Shown here: positions 51,271-62,300 of the stretch, piece by piece
Layout of the letters: each line of letters starts with the position of its first letter
Numbering within the stretch: the first letter of the stretch is position 1
From: Hymenolepis diminuta
Taxonomy: Eukaryota; Platyhelminthes; Cestoda; Cyclophyllidea; Hymenolepididae
Assembly (NCBI GenBank): GCA_900708905.1
Contig: CAADRB010000015.1
Coordinates: forward strand, 293,444-357,443
Direction: 5' to 3'
Length of the DNA stretch: 64,000 nt
Notes under the pieces: model-generated
Told to the model about the DNA's origin: nothing
The model's input: the letters and a program-made list of their open reading frames with translations, nothing else
The model's database searches: none
Program-made: the position numbers and the translations under genes

Positions 51271-52561
51271 TTTTACTTATATATACACGACCAATCATCT
51301 CCACATTAGCAACAACAGTAAATTCCAAGGACAAATAATTTGCAAATGTTGTCAAGGTTAAAATTTATTCTAATAAAAATATAGTTTTTATTTTAATATT
51401 AATTATTCAAATGATAAATAAATGTTCAATATGCAAATTTTATTATTTATGCTATGTTTAATCTTTCTTTATTAAAAATTCGGATGCGGCTTTTCAAAAT
51501 TAGAAACTTAAATCGAATGAAATTATCTAGCAATTGTTTTTCCCATTTATTCTCTTTAAGAAACTCTTTATGCATTTCATTTAACAATGTTTTATAATTT
51601 CTATTTTTTTAAGTTTCATAAAATCTACCGATTTTCAGATAGTCTGTTATACATGTTATAATTCTATTAAACTCTCCATTTAAACTAAGATGAAATCAAG
51701 TTATATTTTGATTTCTAACAGTTTTGAAAATAATTTAGTTTATAATGAGGGCAGTTATTATATTCTGTCAACCAGTTAAGAACAAAAAATCACGTAAATA
51801 TCTCGATTTAATTACTGGCATTTGCTAGTAATTTACATTTCCGTGACAAGACCGACACCATCATTTCTTCATGTTTAAATAAAACGTGTAAACTTTTTAT
51901 TTTGGTTCCATACCCATATTATTGAACGAGGTTCCTTGCTTTTGCAAAAGAATATGAGGAGTATAATTTACAAAGGGTTAGTTGATTATCAAAAGTAACT
52001 CCTAACAGGATGTTTTAGTAATATAAATTCAGTTTAATTAAGGAATACTAGTTGATAGATCCTTTGACTTCCACACAAATGTTACCATGTGTAGCCCACA
52101 ATCGTGCTGCATTTTAGAAGCCTCATATAAATTCTTACAAAGGGTAGAACCAAATATCCATGAGTTTTGAGAAAACTTATTTGCCCATTACAAAATTACC
52201 TTGCCTACCGAATTGTACTAACTGCAAAGGGAATTATAATCAACCTAAGCTCAGATTTCTACTTGTTCGGAAAAATAATTATACGGGTATGTGTATAACC
52301 AATCCAAGTTCAGAAAAGATAACAAAGCCTTAAGCATTTATTATAAATGAACTCGAACCCTGACCAAAATAATCAATGCCTTCCCTGATACATGAAAACT
52401 TGATAGGCTGGAACTGTTTTAGTACAATTCTTTCAATCCATCTTATAAGCCCTGAATCCCGCGTAATTTGCTTCAGAATAAAAAAACATAATGTGCATTT
52501 ACAATAAAACTAACAAAATATCATCATGGAGAGCGGCACAACACCGCATAAGCCCGATCTC
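51271..52561. other. Intergenic region between APC2 and ERM
   Basis: About 1.3 kb of AT-rich DNA between the APC2 stop and the ERM start, both on the minus strand. It should hold the APC2 3' UTR and the ERM promoter or 5' UTR. An AATAAA on the minus strand at 52337-52342 may end APC2. Confidence 0.5.
52337..52342 (-). promoter_or_regulatory. Candidate poly(A) signal AATAAA of APC2
   Basis: Canonical hexamer on the minus strand, about 220 nt past the APC2 stop codon. Confidence 0.45.
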
Positions 52562-55500
52562 TTAGGCAAGTTTATATAGTTCATCTTCATAAACCAGCTC
52601 TCCATTTCTCACTTTTTTCTCCAAAAACTGTCTCAATTGCTGTCTTGTACACTCAGAAACATCACTCGAACCCAAGGCAAACATTTTCAGTGTCGAATGG
52701 ATCCGATCAATCGACATTCCACCCAAATTGGTCAGCATGCCCAAAATGTACGACCAGAAGACCTGAAATGGAAGAAAATTATAATTCCAATAATATATGA
52801 AAAGGGGAAGCCTTTAAATTGCTTATATCCTATTTAATCAATCATGCCTGTGGACCCGAGTTGTTGTCAGCATCCTTGGAAGGCGAAGTCTCTAGTTCTT
52901 CAGGACCGTCCGCATCAACGAAACTGACGTTGATGTTGGAATTTTTAGCTCCAGAACTCGTCGAAGTACAAACTCGATAACTGTCTCCATCTCCACCGAC
53001 CTGTTTAATGATTCCGCGTTGAATGAATGGCACTAAGCAGCGACGCACTGCCGATGTAGTGACCTCAATTTGCTGAAACGATTAGAAAATAAAGAATCAT
53101 CAATAGAGAAAAGAAAAACTAATGTAAGCCGCCATATGACCATATATAGGGGAATGAAAAGACTTGGCAAATTCTCAAAGGTTGGAAAATGGGCCTCCCC
53201 CCACCGATTTGTCAGAAATCAACAAGCAACAGCGTGTGACCTGCGGTATTTCACTGCGTTCTTGTGAACTTCAGGCACTATTTTTAGACCGAATCATAAC
53301 TGACAGTGACGAGAAGAGGATCCTTTACAACAATGTTAAGCGCAAAAGACAGTGGCTAAGTCGTGGTTCAAAGTCAATTCCACAATGGGAAGTGGACTGC
53401 ACTCGAGAATTTCACTCAAAAAATTCTTTTGTGTGAATGGTGGGATTTGAAGGGAATTGTTCATCATGAACTAATGGGTGACAATCAAACAATAACATCT
53501 GAAGTTTATTGTCAGCAGCTAACTCGTTTACAAGCAGTTAACGGCAGAAAAAACGGCCTTTTCTGATTAATCAAAAATGAGCGATTCTGCACCATGACAA
53601 TGCCAGACCCCACGCTTTAAGAACAACCAAAAATCTTGTCGAAGAATTTGACTGGGAAGTCATACATCACCTACCATATTCTCCTTACCCTCTCTTGCAA
53701 CAACCGATTTTCATCTTTTCAGAATCTTACAGAATCATTTGATGGGACTTCAAAGGCTTATTTCAAGAGAAGAGGTCGAAATGAAGCTAGTTTCTTTTTT
53801 TTGAGTCCAAACTGGCTAAATTCCATGAAGAAGGAATCAGAAAGCTCATGGCAAGTTGGGAAAATGTAATTTATAAAAATGGTGACTATGTTGAACACTA
53901 AATAAATGTATTTTTGACAAAATATTCACTTTAATTCAAATTTAAAAAATGGACAGAACTTCTGTTACCACCTGATATTTTACAATGTTCGTTTATTTCT
54001 AAAAAGCTCAGAGTTAATGAAAATCTTATCGTCTTTAAACCAAATAGCCGCATCAAAGATACGATTTTGATAGAAGTAAGAATGGCTAAGTGAATGATGA
54101 TTCCGATCCTAAAACAAACAATTTTTGCATAACTCAAGTTATGTCCTTTAGTTAGTAACAACTTGGGCATTTGGAAATGTTCTCTTCAGTTAAGTCGTCT
54201 AGATGACTGTTGCACTGGGTGTTATTATCTATCTGCATTTTCGAAAACCATTTCACACTTGTGTGCCAATGAAAGAAGAAATCGATCATGTTTTAAAGAT
54301 TTGGTAGTGGCGCCACCCACATCTTTGGATTTACAGAGTTGTTGGCCATATTCACTGTGATTTGCAACTAGCACATTTCATCTATAGTAGTGAAGATACT
54401 ACGATATGAGCTTACACGATTTTAACCTGGAATATAAATGATCTGCGTTCAAAATAATGTTTTTTATTCAATACCCATTTATTCTAAGTAAATCTTGATA
54501 TCTAGTGGAGAAGTTATATTAGACCAGTTCTAAGTTAATCAAATAAACATACCTGTCCAATGTCACAGGTTGTCCAGCAGGATTTAAGCGTGAAAAGATG
54601 AAGAATTGCAGCTTGGACGGGACTAACGTCGACAGTGACAATTTCACCACCGATATCAAGGCTTACATTGACCACACCTAGTTTGAACATCCAATTTAGT
54701 GTCCGATTAAGTTTCAGCTTTTCGAACCTCCTGCAAGGAAAATAATAAAAATATATAAAACAATAAGCCCAAAGAGAAGTGTCTGCTCATTGTAGTTATT
54801 GCTGAGAAAGGCACGTCTACACACCCTTACAAATACTCTAGCGACTTCACCTTTCAACACCTCCTCCTTCCCCAAATTACCATTCTATCTTTAAAATACA
54901 ATCACCATGAAAACAAGAAAGCTAAACTCACTTGGTAAATCTTGTGAATGTTGGCGTCAGACCATCCGGCAGTTTGAACCGTTCATTGTGGAATTCGGGC
55001 CAGTATTCACCGGAAAGAATATAGGCCTGCAGTTGGAAGTATTCTGTGGAATCTACAGCGGTAGAGTCTTTGGAAGCAGTTTCAACTTTCAATTCGTCGG
55101 CTATTTGGCAAGTAATCCGTTTGGACTCACGAATATCCTGCAGCATTATCTGGAAGAATAGTGGGTTGTTGAGACCTACGTTTATGCTTACATTATAAGA
55201 AAGTAGGTTAGCAACCTCACCAGCCCATAGGGAAGCACTTACCAGAATAGAGACTAACGCGAGTTTACAGTGGACACACGAGAAGCTATGATCTGAGATA
55301 TGTTCAACTACAATTCAGTGCTGCAACCAACGGAAGTAGATGTTGTTTCTTTCTTACTGCTTTAGACCTTTCATTCTATCCTGCCTTGTCTATAAAATAT
55401 TTTACAATAAATGCTTCCTTAAATCTCGCTTCCTGTACTCGTCCTTTAAAATCTGGACTAATCACTAATGCAAATGCGGTCACCAATCAAGCACTAGGTG

Positions 55501-58500
55501 GTGGAACATCAAAATTAACTCACAATATCAAAACATTATTCAGTAAATGTTTGTAAACAGTGTTTTTTTACGCTATAATCAAAATTGAAATTACGAACCT
55601 CCCTGATTTGAAAATACCTATTAGTATTCTTAACGAACAAAAGATCAGGCAAATAATCAAAAACTCACAAACCTATTTAGAAAAGTGTTTCCTAGCGCTC
55701 GCCTTGAGTAGGGGGAGCTTCATGGAGCCTCTAATTTAAAACTCGAATTCTGCTATATCCATAATAAGTCAGGCTTAAACAATGCGATTGACCATTCCGA
55801 TCAGTAGGTGTGGGTTGATGAGCATCGAAGTTGTGACCTCTAACTTCCTATACGAGCACGGTAATCGTTCAAAAACAACGTGATACTTTCTGTGACCTTT
55901 AAATTCGAACTCACGAATTTTATAATCATTCACTGTAGTTCCAATATTGAAAAAAATAGATGACCTACCTCACATTCTTGCATATCCACTTCTCCAAACC
56001 TCATTTTCAACAGTTGCAGATGCTTCTTTCCCGCAACTGTATCAAAATTGAGTTGTTTTAGCAACCGCTGGCTCAACAAAGCTCGATATTCTGTTAGGAA
56101 GGACCTCTTGCTACCATAGATACCACCAACAAGAAGACTCAACAAGTCGATTCTACGTTTCCATGGTGGACCGGTGTGATGAAGGGCTTCCAATGGATCA
56201 GGCATCCACCGATCCCAGTCGGCATTGACTGAACAGAGTTCCTCAGGGACGACTTTCTCGGGCTCGCTTTCGACTGCCCACACATCTTGAGGAAAACATT
56301 CATCGGGATCTGGAGTAGAGATAGAATGATATGGATGATAAACACAGAAGCAACACTTAATAAATTTTCCAATAAAGATATAACAGGCGATTTACTACCA
56401 ATATAACATTACAATATAGTTTTATGCAGGTGCCGATGTACTGAAATACTGTTAGGTGCCCATTGACACTAGTGCCATCCACTATATTTGCCGAGGTCTC
56501 TCAAATTACCAAATTTGTTGTATCCTTATCTCAAATTTCGTACACAGAGTAGTCCTAGAAAATGCCCTTCTGTTAATGGGCTCTTTCAAAATAACTCTCC
56601 TTATACAGTCCCCTTCATCATTTTATGCATTCAGACACTCTTCCGTCTTCTAATTTTTGGTACATTGAAACTGACACTTCATAAAGTAAACAGGAGAAGT
56701 AAATCCAATGTGGGCATAGAAATCATTAATAATCATGTTCCGCTAAAAAGCAAAACTATGATTAAAGTTTCCCAGACCCAAATAGGAAGGCAGAAGACAT
56801 GCGTACAAATCGACGGCTTTACTACCAAAAAAGTATAATTAAGTAATATATCTTGAGATAAGTGGTAAACAGTTACTACCTTATTACTCAGTAATGTACC
56901 TGTGGCAAGACTTTATCCACATAAGCATGAGCATGGAAGAGCGGTAATCGAAAAAACTCATCTCCGAAGAACGATTTCCATTCACTGATTTTTTGAAATC
57001 CTTTAAGCACATCAGAAATCTTCTCCTTTGTTTCTTTTCTTGGGGAATAGTGTCAAGTTTTGCTCAACGACAGATAAATTAAGAGGCATAGTTAATACAT
57101 TCTGAATATAAGCACTACAAAGATAGTTAAGTTCCTAGAAGTGGAGTTACTATAGGCAAGGGGAGAAATTTAAGACGCCCCAGGAAAACATCGCCTGATT
57201 TTGGAGACGCGGACTTATAGACAGTAACATAGTGCTGCAAGACAGGGAATCTCCACCAACTTACCAGAACAGAAATAATAGTGATAAGCGTAAAATATAT
57301 CCACAAATCCATCGTAAACTGAAATTGTTTCAACCAAACTTAACTTCCCAAACCCTTGATTCACATACTGTTTGTTGGGTTTCGCTTACAATTCTACCTC
57401 TCAGCATATTCTTGAAGATATCTACTCTTAACACTTACTAAAAGTGATAAAATCCGAAAGGAAAGGAGACTGATCTCGAACACTGAGTGAAGAGCAAGTT
57501 TAGCACTTTGCTCAGTATCTTTATCGGTACTTAGGAATTATAAGTAACAGGCAAAGACGTCGGTTCAACCACTTCCATAATATACTATCTGTGCGAATGA
57601 TTTAGCTTAGTGGAATAATATGAGACTCGTTAACTAAATGTCTTGAGCAATATAGCAACATGTTGAGGTTGTTTTGATACAGGTTTTAACTAAGCAAACT
57701 ATCCAACTCCCATTTGCCTTGAAAACTAACCTACAACTGAACACTTAAAATCGCAAGGAATGCAAGTTTTAACGATGAAGATACCTTAACCACAACTGAC
57801 GATTGGTAGAAATCTTGGCTTCAGGACTGAAATACTCTAATTTACCTTTCTCCTCCTCCGTAAATATTTTACCGAAAAATATACCCCATGTCCGAATCAT
57901 TTCGCAGACAGTGGGTTTCGCTTAAATAGCATTAAACAAATAAGCGGACTGAAACGACTAAATCATATGTAAGAAGGAAGACCAAAACAATCGAAGAATA
58001 ACCTACCATGAAATACAAGATGCGCATCACAGTCCCTAGTTTCATCTGCCGGCTCAACTTCCAGAGGAGCAGGCAGCAGAAGTTCTTTCTGAAGCCCCAA
58101 CAATTGATCCGACTCCACACCTCCACTCTCCTCATCTGATGCTGGAGCAATCAGACGGTCGACAATACACCTCACAGCATCTTCCCTTTCCCGTAGATAC
58201 GAAGCTACTGGCGAGCAAATGATATCCTGTGCCACTGAAGAAGGATCAATTTCTCTCAGACTCCTTACCAAACTCCCGTACCCTAGTAGTACCTCATCTG
58301 TGTGTACTCCAGGTTGAAGGAGCTTTGAGGAAATCTCCCTATTCAACGGATCAATAAGGTTTTGAAGACATCGAGTTTCCATCAGATAGGTTTTCAAATC
58401 TATTACAGAAGGATGAGATTGCGGATAATCCATTAGAATGGTGAATAACTCCGGACGTCTAACTTCGTAATAAGTAGTATATACTAGCTGCCCGTTCCAA

Positions 58501-59222
58501 GGAGCAGAACCCGAATAATCCAAAACACGTGGAAGCCAGGTTTCTCGCATGACTTTCTCCTCGTAGAGTTTAAGGGACTCAAGAAAGGACTTGGTATAGC
58601 AACCACCTATAAGTTCCCTAGTCTTCCAAATAAACGCTGACTCAGCAAAAGAGGCAACTAGGTCTTCAAGAAGAAATCGAAATGAAAACGAGGCATTTGG
58701 AGAGAAGAGTTCACGACAAACTTTCACAAGATTATCCAGAGATCCATCTTTTAGAAATTCAGCAGTAGTCTGAGACTCCTTAAAGCAGTTGTACTCCCCT
58801 GGAACTTCCTCTTCAGAAGATATGAGTTCCAGTAAGAGATAAGTGTAGAGGTATGGCTTAAGAACCTCGAAAACATCGGGAGTGAAAAGGACTCCAGTAA
58901 CGGAAATCGTCAAATCGGAAAAGGGAGAGATTTCAAAGTGTTCAGATATGAGCGCCTGTAGGTTTTGAGTATTACTCTGAACACGATCCAACCACTGAAA
59001 CAGCTTCATAAAAGCGGGTCTCTGTTTTGACAGAAAACTAGTTGCATGTTGGAATGCATCAAGAGACCTGGATTCTGGGGTGTAGAGAGGTTTGAGGGTT
59101 TCGAAATCTGGTATGCAGACTGTCCGAAGATTATGAAGGGCACATTCCACAAAGACCTCCGGGTACTCCTTGTGTAGACCAGATTTAACTAACTCAACCA
59201 GTTCTCCCGCTTCTGTCACCAT
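52562..59222 (-). CDS. ANAPC2: Anaphase-promoting complex subunit 2 (cullin-like), 6 exons
   Basis: APC2 is the cullin scaffold of the APC/C ubiquitin ligase and holds the RING subunit APC11. Exons: 59222-58007, 56309-55969, 55149-54932, 54730-54553, 53072-52848, 52762-52562. They total 2379 nt in phase, 792 aa (human 822). Exon 1 holds the N-terminal cullin repeats (LLQPGVHTDEVLLGYGSLVR, SYLREREDAVRCIVDRL). Exon 2 carries DWDRWMPDP and SLLVGGIYGSKRSFLTEYRA-LLSQRLL, the cullin-homology block. Exon 3 has QDIRESKRI and ILSGEYWPEFHNERFKLPDG. Exon 4 has LGVVNVSLDIGG and TVDVSPVQAAILHLF. The last exon is the WHB domain (MLTNLGGMSIDRIHSTLKMF, LEKKVRNGELVYEDELYKLA). ATG 59222 is preferred over 59249 because a strong acceptor (TTTTCTTTAG, ending at 59230) lies between them. 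Intron 5 uses a GC donor. VPS72 ends 136 nt upstream. Confidence 0.95.
53073..54552 (-). other. APC2 intron 4 (1.5 kb) with mariner relic
   Basis: About half of this intron is an antisense, decayed mariner transposase (53125-53970). The remainder shows nothing recognisable. Confidence 0.7.
53125..53970 (+). pseudogene. Decayed mariner-family (DD34D type) transposase relic
   Basis: On the plus strand, broken frames spell mariner transposase blocks in order: MTIYRGMKRLGKFSKVGKWA, TDLSEINKQQRVTCGISLRS, FLDRIITDSDEKRILYNNVK (first catalytic Asp region), GDNQTITSEVYCQQL, LHHDNARPHA (second Asp), DWEVIHHLPYSPY and the terminal IYKNGDYVEH ending near 53901. The expected SPDLAPTD block is mutated to SPYPLLQQ, so the third Asp is lost. 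A possible 3' terminal repeat (GACAGAACTTCTGTTACC) lies near 53952-53969. The N-terminal third and the 5' terminus are missing. It is a different lineage from the elements at 23.1 and 37.4 kb and much older. Confidence 0.88.
55150..55968 (-). other. APC2 intron 2 (0.8 kb)
   Basis: AT-rich intron with no recognisable content beyond splice sites. Confidence 0.6.
56900..57037 (-). other. Exon-like ORF C inside APC2 intron 1, unassigned
   Basis: Open frame giving EKISDVLKGFQKISEWKSFF, then GDEFFRLPLFHAHAYVDKVL-PQ, ending exactly at CAG/GTACAT. Its composition looks like real coding sequence, but its phase does not allow splicing to APC2 exon 2. The family is not recognised. Confidence 0.35.
57127..57312 (-). 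other. Small ORF B with N-terminal hydrophobic segment inside APC2 intron 1
   Basis: ATG at 57312 follows a strong acceptor (ACAATTTCAG) by six bases. The 61-residue frame begins MDLWIYFTLITIISVL, which resembles a signal peptide or membrane anchor, and ends LPIVTPLLGT. A 30-nt segment (57235-57264) starting GTAAGT and ending CTTGCAG could be spliced out in frame, giving 51 residues. No homologue is recognised. Confidence 0.3.
57785..57900 (-). other. Exon-like ORF A inside APC2 intron 1, unassigned
   Basis: Opens with ATG at 57900: MIRTWGIFFGKIFTEEEKGK, then LEYFSPEAKISTNRQLWLR, reaching a good donor (AAG/GTATCT) at 57785. I do not recognise the family. The motif W-x-x-FFG-x-x-F recurs in ORF C below. 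It could be an exon of a nested gene or chance. Confidence 0.3.
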
Positions 59223-59229
59223 TAAAGAA

Positions 59230-59240
59230 CTAAAGAAAAT
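59230..59240 (-). other. Candidate trans-splice acceptor before APC2
   Basis: Minus-strand CATTTTCTTTAG ends at 59230, 7 bases before ATG 59222 and about 130 bases after the VPS72 stop. No 5' donor or promoter space separates the genes, so spliced-leader addition is the simplest reading. Confidence 0.6.
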
Positions 59241-59358
59241 GAACTTCAAAACCCTTGTAAAAGTGCATCAACACAACTCAGCTCAATAACAAGAAGACGG
59301 ATTCACAGAATATGATTATATATTGACAAAAGACATAAAATCGGATATCTCAAATATA

Positions 59359-62300
59359 TTAACAGTTATCCTCTGGCGTTCCATCCTCAGTAGGACCTCC
59401 AATTCTCAGCTCTCCTGCTCGAAAACGTCGAAGCAGTTCAGTTGCGGAGGTACCAGTCTCCAAGTGGATTCGATAGAGGTGTCGGAGGGCTCTGAAAGCG
59501 GCTAGATCTGCATAGGGAGTACGAGTGAGGGGATCCATGTATCGAGCTACTTTTCCGGTGATTGGACAGTGCTTGACACGTTTTTTTCGACCTGGGGCTG
59601 AGGATTTGGAACTGGCAGTTGGAACCACTGACGGGAAAGCAGATGTAAAAGTTGCTTCGTCGGCAAAAGAGACGAGAGTTCGAGCACATTTTGCGGACTG
59701 GTCGACCAGCATCTTTCTCATTTCAACGTCGCTAGAAATAGTAAAACCATTTGAGATAATTGCTTATAGGAAGAAAAAACTATCTTTGTATTGATAAAAG
59801 TACTCACTTTTCAGAGTTAACCGTAACATCATACACCTCAGGTTGTTCGGAAAGAGACGGAACGGTAAAACTATGGGTACGGATCATTGGTTGTTGGGAT
59901 ACGGTCTTCTGTACACGAATCTTTTTGCGCTCGATTTCCATACGCTGATAGCGGGCTGAAAGCGAGTTGGCAATAAAACTTAATGACAAATATAAAGAGC
60001 ACTCATCTGATGATTTAGTTCTTGATGTTAACAATAATAAAAAGTTGACGTTCTTACATTCATTTGCCCCTAAATAACTCATATTCGGCATCTGTATTAT
60101 CTTGCCTCATCATGCGTAAAGAATTTAAGCAAACCTACCCTACTTACTTCCATATTGTCTTTTAAGATCTCACAATAACGAATAGCGACTGCTTTCAGTT
60201 TGATACTAGTCAAATGGAAAGCCAAAATAGCATTTCTGGGTGAAAAATCCAGTGGATTAAGTTTATCGAATGACAGCTTGCTAGCATCACAAATTTGATG
60301 TACTCAATCACAAAACTTGTGGTATCTGGGGTCTCGGTGTCGGACCGCAGGAAAACTCCCTTTTAGACACGGCGACAGGAGTATGATTTATTTCCCCATG
60401 TCGTCAAGTGTTTCCCGTTTGTCCTAAATAGTTGTAATAGACAAAAAATACAGATGTAATCTAGATAAGACGTGTTCTCTCTGGGATCTTCTGGGTCTTT
60501 GTGCGTAGTACCCAATACGCTAAAGAACAAAATAACTCTCCTAAGTTTCTTGAACTGGGAAAGAACGAATGAAAAGATGTATTTTATAATATATAAAACC
60601 TATGGAGCAATATCAATATAAATACAAATTTATGCGGGGATCTTTAAATGCTAGATCCGCCAAAAAGTGAATTAGCATTAAGTACTAGGATGCAAGTATA
60701 ATCTACCCAACGATCGTTTATTGATTTCCTCGGTGATTTTCGCTTCAGCTAGGAGCTCTTCCTGAGTTAGTCGACGCACTTCAGGGACATTTTTACGCTG
60801 AGCGATTTCAGCCAGAAAAGCTTTGCGTTTCACTGCTGTGACTTCTGAATTGGCTCCTTGTTGCCTTCGACGCTGCAATGCGGTTTCAGTGGCACGAATT
60901 GTGCTGGCTCGCAATCTTCGAGCCTCTGAAACAAAAAAAACAAATGTTTTGACTACATATTTTTATTTTAAGTAGCAGGGTGCCCACATTTATGCTTAGA
61001 CATAAACAGCACAATCAAAAGTACAAATATACCTATAGAGCAATATACCTATACTAGGAAGCACAGCTATTCATATATACATTTGCATTTTAACTGTTTT
61101 TCAGTAAATTTTGACCAACCTAAAATCGTACAAATCATATCCAAAATTATCATAAACTTGAAGAGAACGTCATTATACAGTAAGAAAGTCAAGTAAAAAG
61201 CTAAAAAATAAAGCGAGATAAAGGAATGCAGCAGTCGCTCCATATTTCTGTCTATACTTACCAATATAGAACTGAATGGTGTAATGTGATTGCATATTAA
61301 GATACACGAATACAACGCTTCGATCACGAAAACCAGCATCCAGTACGGATGTAGTCTTCTAACATAAACTTAACATCCAAAGATCTTCCGATTATAAATA
61401 TGATACTGATAGATCCTTCCTTCTACCTGCCTCGCATTTATTTTACATCAAATTGTTTCGATACTAATCGGTTATATTTAAAAAAGATAGGCAAGAATCG
61501 CAGGACTGATTACGTACTACTTAGAAGGGGTCTCATCTTTATGTTAACATAAGTAGATCAATCTTGTGAAATTGTATTTCGCCATATAATTGGGGGTCCT
61601 TTCATGCAATTATGAAGAGATTTAACAGCCTGTTAAATAAAACACATTTCAACCAGATCGATCACTAGTCCCAATTAAGGATGCACATAGTAATATTAAC
61701 AGTTGTACATCTTTCGATTCAAATGGTATCTTTGAATCGAAATTTAACTGATTATTTCCTTTGCCCAAAGGGTTTACTAATAATCGACTATAATAAAATA
61801 AATAAATAGAATGGTAAGAACAATTTTCCACTATTTCGAAGTTCACAATATGCAATCTTATAAAGTCTTATAAAAATAGCTAGACATTAACTTAAAAGGA
61901 GTTCACAAAGCATAAGTTATTTAATCTAGTGATTGATGAAAGACTTTCCCATCCCATTATGACGATATTAGGCATGCTGGAGCCTCTATTTAAAAAAACT
62001 GCATTTCAAATACAATAAACAACTAGATCAATCATTTCTTTTAGGGATGTACACCAATTAATTGCTAGATATCTAAAACTATAAAATTTATTTAAGACAA
62101 TCCATATATTCATGGAATAAACATAAAGCATCAAATGTCAAAGGAATCTTACGTTCAAAATGTCCTAAGAAGCACCAAACAACGTGATTCATAAACAAGC
62201 ATCAACTCATATCACGTTTTACCAAAAATAACAAAAAAATATCTAGCTTACCAATAGCTTCTGCTGAATTATCATTATTTTCAGCTCCAGATGCCGCGGC

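Larger units (their letters stand above)
56310..58006 (-). other. APC2 intron 1 (1.7 kb) with unexplained exon-like ORFs
   Basis: This intron contains several open stretches flanked by good splice signals on the APC2 strand, at 57900-57785, 57312-57127 and about 57037-56900. None fits the APC2 reading phase. See the separate entries. Confidence 0.5.

Noticed and set aside
56488..56838. Plus-strand ORF of 116 codons in APC2 intron 1
   Set aside because: No recognisable domain, no supporting splice context, and it overlaps a second plus-strand frame. Treated as chance.
57127..57312. Calling the nested small ORF a micro-exon gene (MEG)
   Set aside because: A signal-like start and a tiny possible intron are suggestive, but a MEG needs several short symmetrical exons, which I cannot trace.
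57963..59249. APC2 start at the upstream ATG 59249
   Set aside because: A strong splice acceptor (ending 59230) lies between this ATG and the one at 59222, so the upstream codons are probably not in the mature mRNA.
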